Assembly (NCBI RefSeq): GCF_000350225.1
Contig: NW_005179043.1
Location: 141,617-205,616 of the forward strand
Direction of reading: 5' to 3'
DNA: 64,000 nucleotides
Origin: Chondrus crispus
Taxonomy: Eukaryota > Rhodophyta > Florideophyceae > Gigartinales > Gigartinaceae
The translations under genes were made by a program, and so were the position numbers. Positions 54,006 through 64,000 of the stretch are shown here, piece after piece (position 1 is the stretch's first letter; the number at the start of each line of letters is the position of its first letter). The notes under the pieces are model-generated. The model was not told the DNA's origin, ran no database searches, and saw only the letters and a list, made by a program, of their open reading frames with translations.

Positions 54006-55484
54006 AGTTCTCTCCGATAAGGTTTGAGAGAAAGCGCGCACTCACTGGTGCGATGCAAAATCGTCGTTCATAGGGGCAAGGAGGGAAGTTTCGTTTTGTC
54101 CTTTTACCAAAAGTGCCTGCTCATTTGACGGGGAGCTCCTTCAGATTCTGCAAAAAACGTTTCTCCATTAGACCCGTATCAATATTGCAGCTGTTCTGGG
54201 GACGCCGTTCTGTTGTTTTTATCCCACCACAATTAATTGATTTCGTATACAAAAGCACGACTTTGTTGTGTACTCATTCAGATAACAAGATTACCGATAT
54301 TGAGTAGAAAAATGATGAAACAGGGATCTCGGACGCCGCCGATCATGTTAGTCGGCGACAAGAAGATTACAGTAACACCCCTCGGAGAGTCAGCCTGATC
54401 CTGATCGCTTCTCCCAGGATCCCGATCAACAGTACAGGGCCTCCGCCAGATCCCGAACAGAGAAACTGTCTCTGCCTTTCGCTTCAGCTTTTTAGTATCA
54501 CAACCTCCTCCAGCACCGAAGAGGAGAGAACACACAGACGAACGACTCACAGAATAAACTCAACCAACTTACGCGAGAAGACCCTCGCCCGGCAGGAGCC
54601 TGCCCTCAACCCCCGGCGTCGTAACGCCCTCAAAACCGCCCGTACGCGCACTAACCCTCTGCAGAATCTTAACGATTCATTGTTACACACACTGAAGAGA
54701 TTCTCTTCTCCCAATATTAATGCTACAACAAAAAAGCACACCACACTTATCCTTTCACTACCTTTTTCTCTCGTCTTATAGTCTACCATATATCAGAGAA
54801 CAAAACCGTTATAAGAGCTTTGTGATTTCTGAAGGATAGCGGGGAGAAAAGCGCTCCTCGATAGACACATTTTCTTAGCATGAAGACTAGCAGTTACTCT
54901 TTTATGCGTCTTTACTCACAAAAAAACGGGGTTTGATAAATTGAAAACCTTACAACATATAAGCATGGATAGTAACTCCTGTAAATGGCAACTGTGCCAG
55001 CGAGAATGGTCGGTAAATTAACTTGAAAGCGGGACGTAATGCCGATGTATATCCCTCCTGAGGGCTCTGTCTAGCTAGAACGTCGGAAAAGTGTCCCGTA
55101 ACGCAGACTGTACGGTGTGCGGGGGTGCAACTTCAAGGATGAACAGGATACTCTCGTTTTATTTTGTTCTGCACTTGCCCTACTGTACTGCAATTTTTGT
55201 TTATCTCTGTTTTCGAGATTTACATCAATGAGTTCAAAGAAACTCTCGCCCCCACCGTTCTGAGGTCACTCGTTAAGAGGCGTTACATATTTTGAGATCG
55301 GAGGAGTGATTTCTGGCCAAAAGGGCAGCAGTTAATTCCTGTCCCTGATAGTGAACTGTTGTTGTGTGTATCCCGAACATGATGTAATTAGCACAAGCAC
55401 ACACGAGTTATAGCACAGTTGCCAAATGATTCTTCCACTGTGCAACACGCTTTCCCGCAATCCATATGATTATCATACTTGATT
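54006..55484. other. spacer between the two duplication copies
   Basis: About 1.5 kb without a recognised gene. Positions 54340-54790 are more GC-rich, contain short frames on minus and a GGCAGG-AG-CCTGCC hairpin (about 54589-54602), and resemble LTR-type sequence, but I cannot match them to any element in the window. Confidence 0.4.
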
Positions 55485-55667
55485 GAGGCAGTTCCTGGAG
55501 AACTCCTGCTATCAGTTTTCTGTAGCACGTCATCCAGTGATGCATTACTAAAAGGAATCACTATCATAAAACAGGAAGTACTGCAGTAAAGCCATGATTT
55601 AGTCATCTATCTCTTCAGAGAGGGGATGGCAAGCACGCTCATCGCAACGATCACAGTCACCTACGTA

Positions 55668-56372
55668 TTACTTCCTCTCCTTTTTGTGAATCCCTTTCAT
55701 GTGCGTTTCCAGATGTGCACGCTGTTTGAAGATATGGTCACACATGTTGCATGGATATCGTCTACGTTTCTCGTGGACATGGTCGATGTGCCTTTGCAAG
55801 CAGTCAAGTCTATTAAATGTCGTGAGGCACTTGTCGCATTTATGTGGTTTGTGGTCCTGATGCGTTCCCTGATGCCTGAGCATATGGGATTTTGATGCAA
55901 ATGTAGCATCGCAATGACGGCACTTATGTGGTTTCTCTTTCGCATGTACGGCAGCTTCATGACGGTTTTTTCCGCCTCTATGCGAAAATCTTAAATCACA
56001 ACTTCCGCATTTGTGTTCCAGTATTCCGTCATGTACGGTTCTTTCATGCCTCTTCATTGAATATTGTCTAGTGAATGTTTTAGGGCACTTGGGGCATTTA
56101 TGCTTCCCAGGTTGCTTGTTTATAGAGGGACTCGGGGCGGGGGGTTGGGAAGCAAGTGAAGATGAACGTGGGGTACTTTCCCTGCGAGAGGACGATGCAG
56201 AAGTACTACGACTCCCTTGACCGTGTCGTCTACGATTTTGGGAGCTGGAATTACCTCTATTTTCAAAATCAAAAGTATCTTCTATCGTAGTGATGGAAGG
56301 CAGTGGTGTATCGAGCAAATCCGGTAAATCCGAAAAATCACTAGGGTGAAAAGAAGAGCCAGAGCGACCCAT
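55668..56372 (-). CDS. C2H2 zinc-finger protein, copy B
   Basis: 234 residues, ATG at 56372, identical in protein sequence to copy A, with the same five C2H2 fingers, Ser-rich N-terminus and upstream TATA-like box. This copy keeps its ancestral 3' flank. The coding DNA appears to lack even silent differences from copy A, unlike the flanks, which points to recent homogenisation. Both copies look functional. An 851-bp insertion lies about 600 bp upstream of its start and could affect regulation. Confidence 0.9.
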   Translation of the reverse strand: MGRSGSSFHPSDFSDLPDLLDTPLPSITTIEDTFDFENRGNSSSQNRRRHGQGSRSTSASSSRRESTPRSSSLASQPPAPSPSINKQPGKHKCPKCPKTFTRQYSMKRHERTVHDGILEHKCGSCDLRFSHRGGKNRHEAAVHAKEKPHKCRHCDATFASKSHMLRHQGTHQDHKPHKCDKCLTTFNRLDCLQRHIDHVHEKRRRYPCNMCDHIFKQRAHLETHMKGIHKKERK

Positions 56373-56963
56373 ATTGGTGTGAGAGTGGTGTGAGGGTGGT
56401 GTGAGGTTGTTGTTGATGCGTTTGAAGATGTACTGATTCTTTTTGTGTGTGAGTAGTGTGAGCTAGTCTATCGCAAATGACTCTGACACTTTAAATAAAT
56501 ACAGAGGTAGCGTAAAAATGGAAAGCTGGCCTATGTGAGACAAATAGAGCTAGAAAAACCCGTCCTAACTTGTTATTACTCCATAATCAACACGCGACCC
56601 GTACTGTGAAAAACGTTTACAAACTCAGCGCTAATTTGTATCTGTAGACGGGCAGAAAGCATGCTGTTTCGTTTTCAAGAGACTAAAAAATGAGGCAACG
56701 CCCGACGATTTCATTGTTATTCGGTCAATTGTCGAAAACAACTGCAATTAGTCCTCTTCATATTTAAATTTCCTCATCTCCGGATTCCCACTCGTGTCAT
56801 TGAAATATGAGCTGATGCATTACTTACTTGTACAGACGTTTTTCTGCTTGGAATGTGCAAAATAAGGCATTTAATACCAGAACACGACCTCTCGCAGTGT
56901 ACGACACGAGAATAGTAAAAGTATTCCCTTGTTGCAATTCATATAGCGATTGTTCAGATGATA

Positions 56964-57832
56964 ATAATATTAGCGACATTTGGGAAATGGTGGCACACAT
57001 GACATCCTTCATATCATTTGGTAGAATGCGAAGAGAGATTAAGGACTTTCATTGTTATGACATCAGAATATAAGAAAAAGTGGTCGATATGTCAAATCGT
57101 GTTGGCAGGAGGTCCGCATATTTCATGCAATGGCAATGAGTCAACATAATCCTCAACATGAAAGCGAATCACTGTACACAATTTACATTTTAGTCTTTTT
57201 CGGTCGTCAGCACACCATAATTTCTGGGATAGCAGTACACATCACAATTTTAATGGAACTCGGTGTCACACATCCTGGATTTTCATTGCAAACAGTGCAT
57301 TTCAAGTCCCATTTTTTTCGAAACGATACACATAGCGAAATTAATTGGCGGCTGCGGTCCATTCTCGGACTTCATCGGTAATCGGTACACCAAACCTGGC
57401 GGTGACAATACGAAGATGCAAATATTTCGGCATTTTGTTGCGAAATGTATGTAAGAATATTCCCGTCGCCGTCGGACATTCACCACCGCCGTCGATACCC
57501 ATACTTACGAGTGTGTCGCACCCGACAGCGCCCTACCTTGGCCATTCGCTTCTGCAGTATACATCATTTGCCATTTCATGTCAGGTATGTTCTCCCTCCG
57601 CCATTTTCCATTGCGAAGCATTGCCGCCTGCATTGCCATTACTATTTGAGCACCAGCACCGTTTTTCCATACTTTTATTTGTCCACTTTTAACCACTCCT
57701 AGATCAACTGCGGCGACCATGTCGTATTGTAGTAACTCGTAACACCGAACTGCAGTTAAATCTCACTGTTTACGCTGATGTCCATTTACGTGGTCATTAT
57801 GACGGCCATGTCCAGAAATTCCCATAATATTA
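56964..57832. mobile_element. 851-bp insertion with 9-bp target duplication
   Basis: 56973-57823 is absent from copy A. ATAATATTA occurs on each side (56964-56972, 57824-57832), once in copy A. No transposase, LTR or clear terminal inverted repeat is visible. A 9-bp duplication is typical of Mutator-like (MULE) DNA transposons, so a non-autonomous element is the best guess. Confidence 0.75.
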
Positions 57833-58010
57833 TCATATTACGGATGTGGGCATGTATATGTACGTTTTAAGGAGTACGTATGCTGTGCTGATATGCTCCC
57901 TTTTCTATACGCATCGAATAAATGGTTAAATTATGTCTTCGCCGGTACGCAATGACTCCTTGCGAAACAATACAATGAAATGTGGTCGTCAATTGGAGAG
58001 GAGATGTGCA

Positions 58011-59456
58011 GTCTGAAATTTGGGTGATCTCAACGGGAAAAGAGTTCTCAAGAACTCTTTTCCTATTGGACAAATGTTCCGTCTTGGAATATACTGCGGC
58101 CGCAAGCCACGAAATACAGTTAAATGTGTATGGATAATTACCATCAGTGCAAGTAAATTGGGCATGACTGTGATGTCGTACAAGCTCGAAGTTTTTCGAC
58201 AAGAAATTGGTTGAGCGGGTCCACGTGTTGTTTTATGTCATGTGACAAGTCGTTACAGACGACAGATTGGTAGGCAAGGAGGAGAGAAAGCACAAATACA
58301 AAACAAACTTGTATACAGTAAATTTTAACCTTTCTGCATCACCTTTGTTCACGTCTTGCCTTGTCACCTGAAATACACTGCAGCTCTTGGATAGTTTCGT
58401 CCGACACCGCCCTCCATCGTCACACCCATTGGACCCTGCCGCTGCTGTGGCGGCAGGGGCCGCCAGCGCCGGAGCCTCGGCCGGCCGCCGAGGGGCGAGC
58501 ACTGTGCATTAGAGAACGACTCTTGACTATGCCATATTCCGACAATCCGGAGGGGGCGGGGTCACAGAGCGGCCGTCGCCGCCGACCTAAATAATGCACC
58601 GGAATGCCAACTGTACTGCAGTATGCTTAGTATCCTTTCCTTCTCATACCTCAACCATCGCCATATCGACAGTACAGTGAGATGCCAAACCAAGTGTATT
58701 TTCCTTTTTGATGTCAACATCAGTGTGTGTGACATCAAGCACAATGTCAAACACGCAACCCAAAGACGTGTATTTCACTTATTTTAGAATGCCTTGACCT
58801 CTCCATATCTTGACCATTCATTGCGTTCCGGCCGACACGTAACCCACCATTATTCCTGCAAGTCTGTGTTAGCTGTATCCTCCATTGAACATGGAGTTAT
58901 GTAATCGAGAGAAATGAACTATCACATCTCCCCTTCACTCATGTCACGGGGCTTGCAGTGTGCAACAGTGCACTGGACTACTGTACCGTTTTGCGTGTTT
59001 TCCAATCACTCAGCAAACACGCCAGCTCTGTCATGCTTCAATGACACCTTACTAACCTCCTCATTTCAAGTTCAGTACTCCGAAGCAAGCTGCATACTCA
59101 CTCTGCAAATCTTAGCTCTGAACAACGCTCTTGACCTCGACTTAAATATTGTGGATGCACTTCTATGGCTTCCACAATAGTTTCCAGGGCTACGGAAGAC
59201 CTTTCTATAACACCCGCTACATGCGAAACGCAAAAATATGCAGGCTCTACTCTTTGATAAACTCTCACTCATAAGAAAAAGCATCTAGATCTACAGCATG
59301 TGGTAAGATGACGTACCCCAATTACCTTGCCGTCGCCCTTGCTCGCAATTCCTATCTCAAAGCGAAGCGGGCCACAGGAAGGGTGGCGCCCGTTGCGCCC
59401 GTTCGCACTCTGATCAACAAAACTCTCTTTCTTTCTGCCGAAACCCCATAATTACA
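58011..59456. other. intergenic between duplication and temptin-like gene
   Basis: No supported gene. A GC-rich patch lies at 58430-58580. Positions 58007-58070 include a near-palindrome (AAGAGTTCTCAAGAACTCTT, 58041-58060). Short frames show no domain. Confidence 0.45.
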
Positions 59457-60869
59457 TTACGACTCCAGACACATGTCCACCACGTTAATTCGCCTCCTCA
59501 CTTTGTCTTCCTCCAGTTCCCCATTTTCCCTGAATTTGTCGCACGCAAATCCAAGCCTGCGAATGTTGTCTTTCGAATCGAAGAGGTCCACGCATCTGCT
59601 TACCACATCTGCCCGAGAGATCAACATTTTAATATCCTTGTTCAGCGAGGCAAAGCATACGCATGCCACAGTGAGTCGATCTTTACGAAGGGTGCAGCTG
59701 CCCAGAGGATCCGGGATCCTGTCTTCTTCTGTAGGCTCCAGCGAAAACATTGGGAACGGGGATTCGCTCTGGTTAGCTGGTGCAAGCGGTGTTGGGGTCG
59801 AAGACTCAGTCGGTGAAGGCATTAGGCCGAACATCTCATCTGGTGAGGGCGTCGCCATCAATGACTCACTCGGGAAAGTCGTCGCGGACATGTCTGATGA
59901 GGTGGTACTCATACCCCGAGATCTTGTTGTACGTGGAGCCCTAGTCGTCGTTCGACGTCTCGTTGTGCGTGGAGTCCTAGTCGTCGTTCGACGCCTGGTT
60001 GTGCGTGGAGCCCTAGTCGTCGTTCGACGCATGGTCGTGCGTGGAGCCCTAGTCGTCATTCGACGCCTGGTTGTGCGTGGAGCCCTAGTCGTCGTTCGAC
60101 GCCTGGTTGTGCGTGGAGCCCTAGTCGTCGTTCGACGCCTCGTTGTGCGTGGAGCCCTAGTCGTCATTCGACGCATGGTTGTGCGTGGAGCCTTAGTCGT
60201 CGTTCGACGCCTCGTTGTGCGTGGAGCCCTAGTCGTCATTCGACGCATGGTTGTGCGTGGAGCCCTAGCTGTCGTTCGACGCATGGTTGTGCGTGGAGCT
60301 CTAGTCGTCGTTCGACTCCTGGTTGTAGGTGGAGCCCTAGTCATCATTCGACGCCTGGTTGTGGGTGGAGGCCTAGCCGTCGTTGGACTCCTCGTTGTAG
60401 GTGGCATCGTGGTCGTCAATCGAGGTCCACTTGTAACCGGCGTAGTCGTGGTTGGCGGCGTAGTCTCTGGACCTTGGCCAGACATACTACGGCATTTCGG
60501 ACCGTCCTTCGCGCCGTTCTCGTCTTTATCCCCAGGATGGCTGAGGAATATCGTTCGCAAGGGAATTTTGTTGACCTCTGTCCACTCGCAGCAGGGATCT
60601 CCCAGCTCCTCGCCATTGGTGAGTCCATCCCCGTCAGAGTCCTTTTGGCACAAGGCGAGGGTCCAGCGGAATTCTGCAGCCTTGAAATCGAGTCCAAAAG
60701 AGTTGCGAGGCGCACCGGGAATGCATTGCTCGTGACCGAGGGCGAGGCAGGTTAGGCCGGAGTTAGGGATCACACTTGCGCCGCCGTTGGGAATGCGCGC
60801 GAGAAACTGCGGCATGCATGAGGCTAGAGGAAGTAGGAGGAAGAAAAGGGGGACAATGGGGGAAAACAT
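59457..60869 (-). CDS. secreted temptin-like protein with Thr/Arg/Pro repeat stalk
   Basis: 470 residues, ATG at 60869. Residues 1-18 are a clear signal peptide. Residues about 19-125 resemble the temptin domain: Q-F-L-A-R-I-P-N-G near the mature N-terminus, then F-G-x-D-F, an LC pair, the Asp-rich DSDGDGLTNG loop (77-86) and LGDPCCEW with the paired Cys. Temptins are secreted Cys-containing proteins, first known as mollusc attractants and also found in oomycetes and algae. Residues about 150-320 are a tandem 12-residue repeat (TTRAPRTTRRRT type), basic and Thr-rich, likely extended and O-glycosylated. The C-terminal 85 residues have five Cys and may form a second disulphide domain. A TATA box lies about 56 nt upstream. 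An extracellular matrix or signalling role is inferred. Confidence 0.83.
   Translation of the reverse strand: MFSPIVPLFFLLLPLASCMPQFLARIPNGGASVIPNSGLTCLALGHEQCIPGAPRNSFGLDFKAAEFRWTLALCQKDSDGDGLTNGEELGDPCCEWTEVNKIPLRTIFLSHPGDKDENGAKDGPKCRSMSGQGPETTPPTTTTPVTSGPRLTTTMPPTTRSPTTARPPPTTRRRMMTRAPPTTRSRTTTRAPRTTMRRTTARAPRTTMRRMTTRAPRTTRRRTTTKAPRTTMRRMTTRAPRTTRRRTTTRAPRTTRRRTTTRAPRTTRRRMTTRAPRTTMRRTTTRAPRTTRRRTTTRTPRTTRRRTTTRAPRTTRSRGMSTTSSDMSATTFPSESLMATPSPDEMFGLMPSPTESSTPTPLAPANQSESPFPMFSLEPTEEDRIPDPLGSCTLRKDRLTVACVCFASLNKDIKMLISRADVVSRCVDLFDSKDNIRRLGFACDKFRENGELEEDKVRRRINVVDMCLES
59926..60419 (-). repeat. 36-bp tandem repeat, about 14 units
   Basis: In-frame minisatellite inside the temptin-like gene. 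The unit encodes 12 residues with variation mainly at Arg/Met positions. Because the unit length is a multiple of three, the opposite strand also stays open, creating a false 420-codon frame at 59473-60735 (+). Confidence 0.92.
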
Positions 60870-60924
60870 ATTGGCAGTTTGCTCCTTGCGACGGGAAAGG
60901 GGTTGGCAGCGAAAGGGGGACCGC

Positions 60925-60934
60925 TTTATATAAA
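60925..60934 (-). promoter_or_regulatory. TATA box of the temptin-like gene
   Basis: TTTATATAAA about 56 nt upstream of the ATG at 60869. Confidence 0.65.
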
Positions 60935-61599
60935 CTTTGCTCTGTGGACGACGGAGTACTGTATAGAAAAATTAACGAGAGATGGATATACAGTAGGCAA
61001 CAGGACCGTGACACTCGACGTCGATGACAGATGACAGCAATCCGGCTTGCTTTAGCAAATAAAGGTGGCGGCGCACGTACACAGAACTGGAAGACACCTT
61101 TGGACTGCGTTACCATCGTTCTCGATAGCCATGCGAGGTCCCACCGCCCAGCCTACAGTACACAATGGTCCTGGTGGGAGCTGCCGATATCACACTGTAG
61201 CCTCTCAGAAAGGAAGTGCTCACCCCATATGAATGCACAAATGACTTGCTTGTCCTCCTGCGATCATTTATGCGCAATTCAAATTGAATTGTTAGCCCTT
61301 TTCCTGAGAGCGTGATTTAGAAGAGTTGAAGAAATAGATCTGGGGGAATTTTCTCTTTACTCTTTTCAGTTTTCTTTACAGCGCATCGCTGCTGTGGACA
61401 TTGTGGTGCAAGGAACGATGGTCCGATGTTTACTGAGGCTAGAGGTCGGTGCACTAAGAAGGACGGCGGCGGAGGCGCCGTCTCTAGGGTGGACACCTGG
61501 CGTGCGTGTGTGCGTGTGACAGGTGTACATGGGAATCATGACAGGAATCATGAGAGAGAGGCAAAGCGACCATACAGCGACAGAAATCAGACATGGGAA
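60935..61599. other. intergenic, including the probable C4 3' LTR
   Basis: No gene seen at 60935-61320. The minus-strand element C4 ends near 61609 with a polypurine tract (GGGGGGAGG on minus, about 61609-61617), so its 3' LTR should lie just below, within about 61300-61608, where GGAATCATGA is repeated (61533-61605). The outer edge cannot be fixed without the 5' LTR. Confidence 0.4.
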
Positions 61600-64000
61600 T
61601 CATGAACCTCCCCCCGTCGCTGTGTGGTCGCGGCCTGGATGTGTCGGCGGGGGCCGGGGTGTGACTTTGATTTGCGCCGTGAGGTTGCGGAAGGGGTCGG
61701 TCCTGAGCGGCTTGGTCAGGACGTTGGCGAGCATGTCCGCGCTGGGGACATGGGACATTTTGATGTGTCCTTTCTTGGCGTGGTACGACAAGTAATGATG
61801 ACGCAAGTCGATGTACTTGCGTCTCTTCGTGGGGCCGGTGTTGTGTGCGACCCGGAGGGCGGACTGGTTGCCATGAAAAAAGGGGTGGGGCTGGGGCTGA
61901 GCATGCGCATGTCGCCGAGGATCCTGCGAAGCCATGCAGTTTGTTGTACTGCCGCTGTGGCTGCGATATACTCCGCTTCTCAGGTGGAGAGGGCGGTTAT
62001 TTTCTGCTTGAGGGAGCCCCAGCAGATGGGTGTGCCGTTGTACAGGTGGATGATGCCTGAGATCAACTTGCGATCTGTTACGTCTGCGGCATGGTCGGCG
62101 TCGGAGTACGTGGTGAGGAGCGATGCTGATGAAATGGGGTTTGGGGCGGGTGTGTTGGGGTGCAGCTTGTGCTGCGCGGCGGGAAAGAATAGCCCGTGGT
62201 TGGGTGTGTGTCGAAGGTAGCTCAGAACGCGCTTCAGGGCATTCCAATGGCGCTTTGTAGGAGCCTTGGAGGCGACTGAGAGACGATTCACAACAAAATA
62301 AATGTCAGGACGGGTCGAGCCTGCGATGTAGCGCAGATCACCAACTATTTGTTGGTACTCTTTGGCCTGCTTGTTCAGGGGTTCTTCCTCGGGGGTGGGG
62401 CCGTGCAGTCGAATTCCGTCTTGGTACGGAGTTGGCTTGCTGTTTGCGACGTGCATCTCGCATTTACGGAGGATGGTTGCTATAGCGGTGGGCTCGGAGA
62501 TGTGGCGGGCGCCGTCGCGAGATTTGTGTACAGTCCATCCGAGCAGCGTCTTGGGTTCTCCTAGGCGTTTTATGGTGTACGCCGTTGCGAGTATTTTTGC
62601 AAAGTCGTTGAGGAGCTTAGTGGAGGTGGCTGCAATCGTGAAGTCGTCCATGCTTATGGCCACAAAGGTTGCCGCGTTGCGGGACATTTTGTGGAACAGG
62701 CATGTGTCGGCTTCTGAGTGGCGAAATCCGTGACGGTGGAGGAGGGCGAAGACGGCAGTGAGATACGTGTAGCCTGCTTGTGGTGTGCCGTAAAGGTTTT
62801 GGAGGAGCTTGCCTCCTTTGCAGGGATGTTTGTATGTCCCGTCAAAACGGGGGTGTTGGCGTACATACACTGGCTGTTTTCCACTGTGGTCGAATTTTCC
62901 GTGGAGGTAGGCAGCTTCGATGTCTATATGCTCCATGTGTAGCTTGTGTGCTGCGGCCATTGCAAATAAGAGGCGCACGGAGGACTTATCGACCATGTAG
63001 GTCGTGGTGCGGTTGGGCTCGTAATGGACGTGGGGGAGCATGGTGTCCCCGCGTGCAGCACATCGTGCTTTGCGTTTGACGATGTCGCCGTTTTTGTCGC
63101 GCTTATAGCGATATCCCATGGTGAGGGGGATGAGGCGTGTTTTGGGCGGGAGGTGCTTGTTGGGGGTCCATTTGATTACCTTCTTTTTGTCGAGTGCGTC
63201 AAGTTCTTTATCGTGGGCCTCTGCCCAGAGTGGTGCGTCAGGATATTTCTTGGCCTGTCCTCGGTTGAGGGGGGCAGGTGTTGATATAGAGATGTTCATT
63301 GGCGTCTTATGCGGGGTAAAGGCCTTGAACGCAGCTACGGTGGTTGCGGTTGGATCTCGCGAGGCATGGTAGGGGTGGAAGTCCACTGTTCGTATACGGT
63401 GGATTTTTGAGGTGGCGGCGTCTATGACGGTGATGTGTGTGTCTTCATGGGGGTGCAGGTACCGTACTGTACGTGATCTTGATTGTAGCTTCGGGATTGT
63501 TGCACGTTGTCGCGGGTCGGGTGTGGTGCCCAGCTGGCCGAATATGTGTAATTGGGGGATGGTGGGGGTTGCGTTGTGCCATTTAGTGGTGGGGAGCTCT
63601 TTGGTGCCGTGGTGCATTGTGTGATTATATTTAAATGTCGCATCTCTGATCGCGTCTTCCCAGTGGTGGTGGCCAAGGCTACTGTGGTGAAGGGCAGCCC
63701 GTGCCGCGTTGAGAAGCGTGCTGTTTATCCTTTCGGCAAGGCTGTTCTCTTGAGGGGTATAGGGGATGGTGGTGGAATGCCGTGTGCGCTGGTTATGGTA
63801 TGTCTGTATGGCAGTTGCTGACATATATTCTAGTGCGTTATCGGTGCGGAGGACTCGTGGTGAATGTCCTGTGTTCTCCTTGATAGTGGTTAGGATATAG
63901 TCGAGGCGTTGCGGGGTTTGTGCTCGGGAGGGCATAAAGTCGGTGATAAGGTACCGTGTGGTTGTGTCGAGTACTGTTAGAACATACTTGTTTCCTTGGC
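61600..64000 (-). mobile_element. Ty1/copia element C4, runs off the window
   Basis: Minus-strand copia element, from the integrase core (at the window edge) to the end of RNase H and a polypurine tract. Closest in this window to C2, sharing SMDD in the RT active site. Gag and the 5' LTR lie beyond 64000. Confidence 0.88.
61600..64000 (-). pseudogene. C4 integrase-RT-RNase H, partial
   Basis: The frame enters at the window edge within the integrase core (VLDTTTRYLITDF, first Asp), then LRTDNALEY and PQENSLAERIN. RT follows with RKARCAARGD, IDIEAAYLHG, LYGTPQAGY and VAISMDDFTIAAT (SMDD instead of YVDD), then VGDLRYIAGSTRPD. RNase H begins with YSDADHAAD. A TGA at 61980-61982 falls in the ST-x-EAEY motif, where a Cys/Ser codon is expected. 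The frame then continues until a frame change near the C/T homopolymers at about 61870-61880, after which the last part (NQSALRVAHN, RRKYIDLRHHY, NVLTKPL) reads to 61600. Only two lesions are visible. Confidence 0.88.

Larger units (their letters stand above)
55485..58010 (-). repeat. duplication copy B
   Basis: Direct duplicate of copy A, continuous across the point where C5 sits in copy A (single GATGG at 55625-55629), and interrupted by an 851-bp insertion at 56973-57823. Left flank identity to copy A about 96%, core nearly 100%, right flank about 93%. Confidence 0.9.

Noticed and set aside
54278-54789. Two adjacent minus-strand frames of 80-90 codons
   Set aside because: No recognisable content. 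The stretch looks more like an old LTR, but no partner is present to prove it.
59926-60419. Regular 36-bp repeat array as a CRISPR
   Set aside because: There are no unique spacers; the units are contiguous and in frame with a secreted protein, and the context is eukaryotic.
59473-60735. 420-codon open frame on the plus strand
   Set aside because: It is the complement of the 36-bp repeat gene. A repeat unit divisible by three keeps the opposite strand open; its product is a Val/Arg/Gly repeat without signal or domain, whereas the minus-strand product has a signal peptide, a Cys-rich domain and a TATA box.

Overview
The window is eukaryotic nuclear DNA dominated by LTR retrotransposons. Host genes are few and compact: a casein-kinase-I-like gene without introns, a metallo-beta-lactamase gene with two short GT-AG introns, a duplicated C2H2 zinc-finger gene and a secreted temptin-like gene. 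Sparse introns, dense Ty1/copia and Ty3/gypsy elements and a copia element primed by half of the initiator tRNA would suit a red alga (Florideophyceae, Chondrus-like). That placement is inference; no rRNA, tRNA or organelle marker confirms it. One assembly gap (77 N behind a poly-C run) lies at 1162-1238.

Layout. 1-5.4 kb: kinase fragment, gap, secreted metallo-hydrolase, intact kinase. 5.4-18.2 kb: a copia gag remnant (C1) invaded by a chromodomain Ty3/gypsy element (G1) whose 3' LTR is cut short. 18.2-20.8 kb: minus-strand copia remnant (C3) lacking reverse transcriptase. 20.9-21.6 kb: gag fragment (F2). 21.95-26.84 kb: copia element C2 with 184-bp LTRs and TTTAG target duplication. 26.95-54.0 kb: duplication copy A, split by copia element C5 (27095-52476, TSD GATGG). 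C5's own 3' LTR is split by copia-like element F (27294-47423, TSD ACTGT). F's polyprotein gene is split by Ty3/gypsy element G2 (30601-45285, TSD CATCC). 55.5-58.0 kb: copy B of the duplication, without C5 but with its own 851-bp insertion. 59.5-60.9 kb: temptin-like gene. 61.6-64 kb: minus-strand copia element C4 running off the window.

LTR divergence, estimated by eye, falls in the order the nesting demands (C5 about 2.6%, F about 2%, G2 about 0.7%). Copy B preserves the unoccupied C5 site, so this history can be read directly. All elements have stops or frameshifts, so none looks autonomous as assembled.

Most noteworthy: (i) both gypsy elements carry, antisense and 3' of pol, reading frames sharing four colinear, evenly spaced motifs, so these elements appear to have a conserved antisense gene; (ii) in F and in F2 the gag start codon lies inside the primer-binding site that matches the initiator-tRNA anticodon loop; (iii) F carries a Tudor-like module between integrase and reverse transcriptase; (iv) the two zinc-finger copies are nearly identical only between two insertion points, suggesting gene conversion; (v) the heptamer TACTGTA/TACAGTA appears several-fold over-represented.
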